The position numbers were made by a program, and so were the translations under genes. The notes below the pieces were generated by a model. It saw only the letters and a program-made list of their open reading frames with translations. It was not told the DNA's origin and ran no database searches. This document shows, piece by piece, positions 29,581 to 34,543 of a DNA stretch of 34,543 nucleotides (positions are counted from its first letter, which is position 1; each line of letters opens with the position of its first letter). This DNA comes from Helicobacteraceae bacterium (lineage in GTDB: Bacteria; Campylobacterota; Campylobacteria; Campylobacterales; SZUA-545): contig JAIRKM010000082.1 of the NCBI GenBank assembly GCA_031260125.1, forward strand, positions 1 to 34,543, given 5' to 3'.

Positions 29581-30396
29581 ATGGCTCGTCAATCTCTTCT
29601 TGCCCACGCTCAAAACGCAGTGAAGGTCTACTGCATAACCCTGCAAAACTGCGCTGAAAGACAGAAGAAAATCACGGCACAGCTAAATCAACTAGGATTG
29701 GAGTTTGAGTTTGTGTACGGCATAGACGGGCGGGCGTTAAGCCAAGAGGAGATCAACTCTCTTTACGATCGGGAAAAATGCAGGCGCTTTCACATACGCA
29801 AGTACAAAAAAGACGTCGATCTATCACGTGGAGAGATCGGATGTACGCTAAGCCACAACTTACTATATAAAAAGATGATTGACGAAGATGTACAACGAGC
29901 AATCATATTGGAAGACGACGCGCTGATCGATGACGACGCGCTCTCTCTGCTGGAGCCTTTGAGCAGATTGCCGATCGATGGATATGTTGTAAATTTATCG
30001 CATCCGCCGTCATCGCAAAAGCGAAATAAAAGACGCTTTGAACTGTCTATTCCATGGCATACAATAATTCTCAACGACAAGTTTTTCATTCGTCATTCAT
30101 TTGCTCATTCTACCCTTACTTCAGGATATTATATCGATATAAAAGCGGCGCGGGTTATGTATAAATTAACCCAGAGGGTTTTTCTGATAATCGATCAGTG
30201 GAGCTACTTCAGAGAGTATGTTAAATTCAGGATAATCAATAGGAATGTCATACGGCAAGACGAGAATCTAAAATCGGTAATTGGAGGAAGCAGAGACGGC
30301 ATAAAGGTAAAAACCGGCGCCATCGGGCATATCTTATGGGTAATCAGAAGGCAGTTTGGCAAACTTCGCTATATCGCCCTTTCGCTTATTCGCTGA
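29581..30396 (+). CDS. Glycosyltransferase family 25 (LPS/LOS sugar transferase)
   Basis: I start at ATG 29581, preceded by AAAGGAAA; an ATG at 29551 lies inside the -10 box. The 271-residue protein has the GT25 landmarks: VKVYCITLQNCAERQKKI at the N-terminus, FVYGIDGR, then SRGEIGCTLSHNLLYKKM, and the metal/nucleotide-sugar motif ILEDDALI (Glu111-Asp112-Asp113). GT25 enzymes add galactose or glucose residues to lipooligosaccharide in the cytoplasm before export. The C-terminal part is basic and A+T-rich. A hand count over 30001-30300 gives 118 G+C of 300 (39 percent), against 39 of 60 for 29101-29160 in the neighbouring rsmD. This suggests separate acquisition. The acceptor and the sugar donor cannot be predicted. 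Confidence 0.88.
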   Translation: MARQSLLAHAQNAVKVYCITLQNCAERQKKITAQLNQLGLEFEFVYGIDGRALSQEEINSLYDREKCRRFHIRKYKKDVDLSRGEIGCTLSHNLLYKKMIDEDVQRAIILEDDALIDDDALSLLEPLSRLPIDGYVVNLSHPPSSQKRNKRRFELSIPWHTIILNDKFFIRHSFAHSTLTSGYYIDIKAARVMYKLTQRVFLIIDQWSYFREYVKFRIINRNVIRQDENLKSVIGGSRDGIKVKTGAIGHILWVIRRQFGKLRYIALSLIR

Positions 30397-30414
30397 GGCT
30401 CTCCTCAAAGATTG

Positions 30415-31527
30415 TTACCGCAAATTCTCAAGCGTTTGAACCACGTCGTCGATCGTGCTTTGGACAAATTCCACGTCGCGGACGAGCTTCTCTATATCTT
30501 TCGCGTTCTCGTTCATCGTGTCGGAGCAGTCGCCGATTGACTGCACCACCACACCTATGGATGCGTTCGTCTCGGTAAGGCTCTTTTGCGTCCTTTCGGC
30601 AAGTTTGCGCACCTCGTCCGCTACAACCGCAAATCCCCTGCCCTGATCGCCGGCGCGCGCCGCCTCGATCGCCGCGTTCAAAGCAAGCAAATTGGTCTGA
30701 TCGGCAATGTCGGCTATCACGCTGAGTACATCCCGCGTCTGATCGGCGTCGTGTCCTAGCTGCGTGAGTTTCTCCGAAAGCTCGTTCTCCTTTTGACTGG
30801 CAAGTTTGATCTTTTGCGTCAGAGAGGCGATCGTCTCCTTAGCTCTGCCGATCGCCTCGATTCTCAGCACCTCCACCGTATTTGTGAGTTTTTCCGCATG
30901 CGCCTCAATCTCCTGCGCCTTTTTCGCATTCTCCTCGTTGAGAGATTTCAGCGCCGCGCCAAGCGCGTTTACTCCCTCTAGCAACTTGAGCGTCTCGTAC
31001 TTAACCTCTTTTGTATCCGCCGTTTTGTCGAACTCCCCTCTGCCAAACGCCTCAAACGAGGCGAGAAGCTGCGCTACCATGCCTTTTTCAAAAGCGTCTA
31101 GCATCTTATTTACGCTTTTTGAGAGGGTAAAGAGGACAGGATCGCCTTGATCGGCAAGCAAACGATACGCAAGCATTCCGCTACGCGCTCGCTCGGCGGT
31201 CAGCAGCACCTGCGCGGCGGTCAGCATATAGCTCTGCGTATTTTCCGTGTAACGATCGGCAATATCGTAAAGCGCACGGGTAAAGCTGTCTGCCGAATGC
31301 GGCATAGCAGGCATCTTGTTGCGCTTGCGCTCGATCAACTCTTTTAACTGAATGAGGGCGGGAGGTATCTCCAGATTGGCGGGCGAAGAGCTAAGCAGAA
31401 AAAATATGCCCGCTATAAAGGCGAAAATGGCGAAAAAACCCGCGCTGTTTGCCTCTGCCGCGAAACAAAAAAAGACGTTCAGCAACAAAATAATCGACAA
31501 TACGATCATCTTTACAATCTGTTTCAT
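30415..31527 (-). CDS. CetA-like methyl-accepting energy-taxis transducer
   Basis: This is a 370-residue chemoreceptor with no periplasmic ligand domain. Two adjacent transmembrane helices (about 5-24 and 29-47) form a hairpin. A long cytoplasmic helical region follows (about 60-250), then the conserved signalling tip around residues 270-310 ([19 protein letters not shown], then [18 protein letters not shown]). No C-terminal CheR-docking pentapeptide is visible. AAGGAA lies five bases before the ATG. It follows the PAS gene by 19 bases. This arrangement, a membrane-anchored transducer plus a separate PAS protein, matches C. jejuni CetA/CetB, which signals electron-transport or redox state to CheA. 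The identification is by architecture, and orthology to CetA is not proved. Confidence 0.85.
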   Translation of the reverse strand: MKQIVKMIVLSIILLLNVFFCFAAEANSAGFFAIFAFIAGIFFLLSSSPANLEIPPALIQLKELIERKRNKMPAMPHSADSFTRALYDIADRYTENTQSYMLTAAQVLLTAERARSGMLAYRLLADQGDPVLFTLSKSVNKMLDAFEKGMVAQLLASFEAFGRGEFDKTADTKEVKYETLKLLEGVNALGAALKSLNEENAKKAQEIEAHAEKLTNTVEVLRIEAIGRAKETIASLTQKIKLASQKENELSEKLTQLGHDADQTRDVLSVIADIADQTNLLALNAAIEAARAGDQGRGFAVVADEVRKLAERTQKSLTETNASIGVVVQSIGDCSDTMNENAKDIEKLVRDVEFVQSTIDDVVQTLENLR

Positions 31528-31544
31528 AGCGATTCCTTATCTCG

Positions 31545-31925
31545 TCATACCATTGTGCGGTAAAGCGCTTCGGCTTCCGCGATCTCCTCCGGCGTAGCTC
31601 GCTTGCGGGCGGAGAGATAGGAGGTTTCTCCCTCGTGGTTTTTCGACACCATAATTGTGGCGTAAACCCAGTAAAAATCGCCGCTTTTGGCGCGGTTTTT
31701 CACAAGTCCCGTCCATGTTTTGCCGCTTTTGATCGTATCCCATAGCTGTTTGAACGCCGCCTTAGGCATGTCGGGATGTCGGACTATATTGTGCGGCTTG
31801 CCCACCAGCTCCTCAAGCGAATAGCCGCAAACCGCTGAAAAATCCTCGTTCGCAAATGTAATAACACCCTTTTCGTCCGTCTGCGAAACAAGAAAATGCG
31901 TCTCCTTCAGCTCTATCTCCGCCAT
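31545..31925 (-). CDS. CetB-like PAS (Aer-type) redox sensor
   Basis: This is a 126-residue stand-alone PAS domain protein starting at ATG 31925, which follows AAGGAGG by four bases. The sequence has the Aer/CetB pattern that binds FAD: VITFANEDFSAVCGYSLEELVGK, then NIVRHPDMPKAAFKQLWDTI, GKTWTGLVKNRAKSGDFYWV and YLSARKRAT. There is no membrane segment, so it acts in the cytoplasm. It lies directly upstream of the CetA-like transducer, and I infer that the two form a bipartite energy-taxis receptor. The divergent prs gene shares the A+T-rich control region. Confidence 0.87.
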   Translation of the reverse strand: MAEIELKETHFLVSQTDEKGVITFANEDFSAVCGYSLEELVGKPHNIVRHPDMPKAAFKQLWDTIKSGKTWTGLVKNRAKSGDFYWVYATIMVSKNHEGETSYLSARKRATPEEIAEAEALYRTMV

Positions 31926-31946
31926 GGTGCCTCCTTGCAAAGCGAA

Positions 31947-31957
31947 TATAATATAAT
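31947..31957 (+). promoter_or_regulatory. Overlapping -10 boxes of prs
   Basis: TATAAT occurs twice, sharing one base (31947-31952 and 31952-31957), about 40 bases before the prs ATG. On the other strand the same run contains TATATT, which could serve the CetB-like gene. The divergent transcripts therefore probably start from one A+T-rich patch. Confidence 0.5.
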
Positions 31958-31994
31958 TTGCGAGCTCAATTCTACCTCAAAAAGGTCTTTTGTT

Positions 31995-32924
31995 ATGCAA
32001 AGTTTTAAGGTATTTTCCGGTTCGGCTCACCCGCTACTTGCCGCGGAAATCTGCGCCAATATGGACTATCCGCTTGGGCAGGTAACCAGAAGCCGTTTCA
32101 GCGATGGCGAGATAGGCATTCAGATCAGCGAAAGCGTGCGCGGACAGGAGATTTTTATCATTCAGCCTACCTGCCCGCCCGCCAACGACAACCTGATGGA
32201 GATACTGTTGATGGTGGACGCGCTCAAACGATCCAGCGCCAGCAGCATTATTGCCGTTATGCCCTATTTTGGCTACGCGAGGCAAGATCGCAAAGCCGCG
32301 CCGCGAGTGCCGATCACCGCCAAACTGGTGGCAAATCTGCTGGAAACGGCGGGCATTGACCGTCTCGTTACGCTCGATCTGCACGCGGGGCAGATTCAAG
32401 GCTTTTTTGATATTCCCGTCGATAATCTCTACGGCTCGATCGTCTTTGAGGACTACATTCTTGGCAAGCAAATGTCCAATCCCATCATCGCCTCTCCCGA
32501 TGTCGGCGGCGTGGCGCGGGCGCGTATCCTTGCCAAACGGCTCGGGCTGGATATAGTGATTGTGGATAAACGGCGCGAGCGGTCAAACGTCAGCGAAGTG
32601 ATGAACATTATAGGCGACGTGAGAGACAAAGACGTGATCATGATCGACGACATCGTAGATACCGCCGGAACGCTCGTAAGCGCGGCGAAGATACTCAAAG
32701 AAAAAGGGGCGTCAAGCGTTATGGCTTGTTGTTCCCACGCGGTGCTTTCGGGACCGGCGTACGAAAGGCTCGAAACCGGAGCGCTTGACGAGCTTGTCGT
32801 TACAAATACGATCCCGCTTAGAAAGCCGAGCGAAAAAATTACGGTTCTAAGCGTCGCGCCGCTGTTTTCGGAGGTGATGCGCCGAATCGTCAATGACGAA
32901 AGCGTAAACGGGCTATTTGAATAG
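31995..32924 (+). CDS. prs: Ribose-phosphate pyrophosphokinase (PRPP synthetase)
   Basis: Prs makes PRPP from ribose-5-phosphate and ATP, feeding purine, pyrimidine, histidine and salvage pathways. ATG 31995 has AAAAAGG about nine bases upstream and gives 309 residues, the standard class I length. Motifs: RFSDGEIGIQI near the N-terminus, FGYARQDRKAAPRVPITAKLVANLL (ATP loop), TLDLHAGQIQGFFDIPVDNLY, the flexible loop VDKRRERSNV, and the PRPP-binding VIMIDDIVDTAGTL. All are intact. It stands alone on its transcript. No clear terminator hairpin follows before the promoter at 33079. Confidence 0.97.
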   Translation: MQSFKVFSGSAHPLLAAEICANMDYPLGQVTRSRFSDGEIGIQISESVRGQEIFIIQPTCPPANDNLMEILLMVDALKRSSASSIIAVMPYFGYARQDRKAAPRVPITAKLVANLLETAGIDRLVTLDLHAGQIQGFFDIPVDNLYGSIVFEDYILGKQMSNPIIASPDVGGVARARILAKRLGLDIVIVDKRRERSNVSEVMNIIGDVRDKDVIMIDDIVDTAGTLVSAAKILKEKGASSVMACCSHAVLSGPAYERLETGALDELVVTNTIPLRKPSEKITVLSVAPLFSEVMRRIVNDESVNGLFE

Positions 32925-33078
32925 CCTTGCGGCGACTTGAGCGCATTAAAGTCTAGTATATGAAAATCAAAGCGCGTTGGGCGATCCTATACCCTGCGAC
33001 GGCGATAGAGAGGTCAAAACTCAAGCGGCGTTTAATGCCCGAAACTTAAAAATTAGACAAAAGATCGCTATTTTTGCC

Positions 33079-33106
33079 TTGACAATCAGTAAAGAGTAGC
33101 TAGAAT
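33079..33106 (+). promoter_or_regulatory. Sigma70 promoter of the RCC1-repeat lipoprotein gene
   Basis: TTGACA (33079-33084) and TAGAAT (33101-33106) are 16 bases apart, among the strongest promoter matches in the window. An AAAGGA site (33127-33132) and ATG 33139 follow. The remainder of the 214-base gap after prs (32925-33138) shows no other supported feature. Confidence 0.65.
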
Positions 33107-33138
33107 GTTCAAATCTAATTGAATCGAAAGGATCGTCA

Positions 33139-34196
33139 ATGTCGTTTGCTAATGCCTTAATGCGCATGGATCCCGCATCAAGCGATGCGGAAACCAGTAC
33201 ACCCCCCCCCCCCCCCCATTTTTAACTAGATCGCTGATAAGTTTAGCTTCCTCTGTTTTGTTTGTTTCGCTGCTGATCGTTGGTTGCGGCGGAGGCGGCG
33301 GCGACAACCCAAGCGAAGTTCAGTTCAAAACCATATCCGCTGGCGGCTTTCACTCCCTTGCCTTGTCCAATAACGGCAAGGTTTACGCGGCGGGATATAA
33401 CGAATATGGTCAGCTTGGTTTAGGCGACAATACCAATCGCAACGCCTTTACCGAAGTTGCCTCTTTAAGCGGTAAAAACATCACCGCTCTATCTGCTGGC
33501 TACGAACACTCCCTTGCTCTATCCAATAGCGGCAAAGTTTACGCGACGGGGTGGAACAACTATGGTCAGCTTGGTTTAGGCGACAATACCGATCGCAACG
33601 CCTTTACCGAAGTTACCGATCTAAGCGGTAAAAACATTATCGCTTTATCTGCGGGTATCTATCGCTCCCTTGCTCTATCCAGTAACGGCAAGGTTTATGC
33701 GACGGGACGTAACCACTATGGTCAGCTTGGTTTAGGCGACAATACCAATACAAATACCTTTAAAGAAGTTACCGATCTAAGCGGCATTACCGCTATATTT
33801 GCGGGCGGCAATTATTCCTTTGCCATATCCAACGATGGCAAGGTTTACGCAACGGGACGTAACAACTATGGTCAGCTTGGTTTAGACAACAATGACAATA
33901 AAAATACCTTTACTGACGTTACCTCTTTAAGCGGTAAAACCATTACCGCTTTATCTGCGAGCGACGAGCATTCCTTTGCCATATCCAACGATGGCAAGGT
34001 TTACGCAACGGGACGTAACAACTATGGTCAGCTTGGCTCAGGCGATAATACCGATTGCGACGCCTTTGCCGAAGTTAGCTCTTTAAGCGGTAAAACCATT
34101 ATCGCTATAGCTGTTGGCTACGAACACTCCCTTGCCCTATCTAGCGATCGCAAGATTTATGCGACGGGAGATAACTATTCTGGTCAGCTGGGTTAA
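33139..34196 (+). CDS. Phase-variable RCC1-repeat lipoprotein, out of frame in this sequence
   Basis: ATG 33139 has AAAGGA six bases upstream and a good promoter. As written, its frame passes the 16-C tract and stops at 33223-33225 after 28 residues. The RCC1 frame is open from the C tract to the TAA at 34194-34196, and one added (or two removed) C joins the two. The joined protein would start with a 49-residue leader. Its hydrophobic part (LISLASSVLFVSLLIVGC) ends in a lipobox, with Cys50 as lipidated residue, followed by GGGGGD. Six RCC1-type repeats of 50-52 residues (xxYGQLGLGDN, SLALSNxGKVYATG) follow, predicting a beta-propeller on the cell surface or in the periplasm. The only start near the lipobox in the RCC1 frame (TTG 33258) would lack a basic n-region and a ribosome site. 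The ligand is unknown. Confidence 0.8.
33202..33217 (+). repeat. Poly-C tract (16 C), candidate phase-variation switch
   Basis: There are sixteen consecutive C residues between codon 21 of the ATG 33139 frame and the lipoprotein signal sequence. Tract lengths giving remainder 2 on division by three (14, 17, 20) join the frames; 16 does not. Homopolymeric G/C tracts of this length are the usual slipped-strand contingency switches in Campylobacter and Helicobacter. The exact count in an assembly is uncertain. Confidence 0.9.
33405..34193 (+). repeat. Tandem RCC1-encoding DNA repeats, about 156-bp period
   Basis: The core TATGGTCAGCTTGG recurs at 33405, 33561, 33717, 33867 and 34023, with a sixth, altered copy near 34176 (steps 156, 156, 150, 156 and 153). 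Segments 33814-33880 and 33970-34036 are identical over 67 bases. Units one and two differ at one position over the 54 bases from 33405 and 33561. Conservation at the DNA level exceeds protein need, implying recent duplication or gene conversion. Confidence 0.85.
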
Positions 34197-34300
34197 GGCG
34201 ATAAAATCGATCGCAACGCCTTTACCAAAGTTACCGTTTGGGACGATTAAGATCGACGCTTTAATAAGCGCGAGTTAAGTTCTCTCTTAGTTTAACCCGC

Positions 34301-34306
34301 TACAAT
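34301..34306 (+). promoter_or_regulatory. -10 box before the secreted TPR gene
   Basis: TACAAT lies 76 bases before the ATG at 34382, preceded by a long T-rich stretch (34276-34294). No close -35 match is seen. Confidence 0.35.
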
Positions 34307-34308
34307 AA

Positions 34309-34348
34309 GCGCCGCGCGCAATCAAGCCAATGAAGCGTTTCGCGGCGC
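34309..34348. repeat. Inverted repeat in the leader of the TPR gene
   Basis: GCGCCGCG (34309-34316) is complementary to CGCGGCGC (34341-34348), giving an 8-bp all-GC stem with a 24-base loop just downstream of the TACAAT box. There is no T run after it, so it is more likely leader structure or chance in G+C-rich DNA than a terminator. Confidence 0.35.
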
Positions 34349-34381
34349 GCGCAAAACCCATAAAGGTCAAAAGGAAATAGT

Positions 34382-34543
34382 ATGAAAGTAGTAAGACAAG
34401 CGGCGCTTATTTTTGCCTCGCTCGCAATTTCGGCTTTTGCCCATACGCACGGGCATTCGATCGCTATGCTAGATCACGGCGCTTATCAAGAGGAGATCGA
34501 TCGGCATACGCAGGCGATCAAGCTCAATCCCAACGACGCAAAG
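34382..34543 (+). CDS. Secreted TPR-repeat protein, 3' end beyond window
   Basis: ATG 34382 is preceded by AAAGGAAA. The visible 54 residues begin with a Sec signal peptide (KVVRQAALIFASLAISAFA, cleavage likely before HTHGHS). The mature start then has three histidines. It ends in the first half of a tetratricopeptide repeat, YQEEIDRHTQAIKLNPNDAK, in which AIKLNPNDA is the canonical TPR turn. TPR proteins mediate protein-protein contacts, here in the periplasm. The gene follows the RCC1 lipoprotein with its own putative promoter. Full length and partners cannot be judged. Confidence 0.85.
   Translation, partial: MKVVRQAALIFASLAISAFAHTHGHSIAMLDHGAYQEEIDRHTQAIKLNPNDAK

Noticed and set aside
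32960-33049. 29-codon ORF starting ATG in the gap after prs
   Set aside because: There is no ribosome-binding site, no recognisable motif and no coupling to a neighbour. It reads as chance.
33202-33217. Poly-C tract as a mere assembly artefact
   Set aside because: Length error by one or two bases is possible, but a long C run is surely present. Its placement between an ATG and a lipobox signal in different frames is meaningful whichever exact count is right.
33405-34193. CRISPR-like periodic repeats
   Set aside because: The repeats are about 156 bases, keep a reading frame and encode RCC1 motifs, so they are protein repeats rather than a CRISPR array.

Overview
The window is a chromosomal stretch from a member of the Campylobacterota (epsilon-proteobacteria), with a base composition clearly richer in G+C (about half or more by eye) than Campylobacter or Helicobacter. 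The assignment rests on gene order. The runs ctpA-purC-purS-purQ-periplasmic protein, ffh-rpsP-khpA-rimM-trmD-rplS and flaG-fliD-fliS-(fliT-like) match, from memory, Campylobacter jejuni Cj0511-Cj0515, Cj0709-Cj0714 and Cj0547-Cj0550. A futalosine-pathway gene (mqnE), a gpt-like phosphoribosyltransferase, CheV and a CetA/CetB-type energy-taxis pair fit the same phylum. The word GATC, especially CGATCG, is strikingly frequent throughout.

Layout. 1-3384 (minus): a purine-synthesis operon headed by a carboxy-terminal protease. 3494-9693 (plus): glycogen branching enzyme overlapping cheV, then three sensor-like genes without a recognisable output domain. 9694-13116 (minus): the SRP/ribosome-maturation operon. 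13148-14622 (minus): phosphoribosyltransferase and mqnE. 14769-19076 (plus): glnD and glmS. 19091-20106 (minus): a DUF493 protein and a SafE/DsbD-like membrane protein. 20313-25711 (plus): M3 oligopeptidase, sixA, a heme-c diguanylate cyclase, a flavin reductase and a small membrane protein. 25695-28524 (minus): the flagellar cap/chaperone operon behind a FliA-type promoter. 28639-30396 (plus): a receiver-like protein, rsmD and a low-GC glycosyltransferase 25. 30415-31925 (minus): the CetA/CetB-like pair. 31995-34543 (plus): prs, an RCC1-repeat lipoprotein gene, and the start of a secreted TPR protein.

Genes are tightly packed. Many neighbours overlap by 1-4 bases (ATGA, GTGA, TGATG, TAATG), implying translational coupling. 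Non-ATG starts (TTG, GTG) are common and were chosen by Shine-Dalgarno spacing. Several promoters have an extended -10 (TGN before the hexamer), and three share the string TTTTGG directly before it. No tRNA, rRNA, IS element or CRISPR array was seen, and no gene-free stretch exceeds about 215 bases.

The most notable observation is a 16-base poly-C tract (33202-33217) between a well-formed promoter/RBS/ATG and the body of an RCC1-repeat lipoprotein. With 16 C the start codon leads to an early stop. With 14 or 17 C it reads into a lipoprotein signal peptide and the beta-propeller repeats. This is the arrangement of a phase-variable surface lipoprotein captured in its OFF register. The last repeat of the same gene also carries an apparent TTA-to-TAA nonsense change. 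The second most interesting region is 5410-9693, a chemosensory-looking cluster containing a soluble protein with two copies of a Cache-like module.
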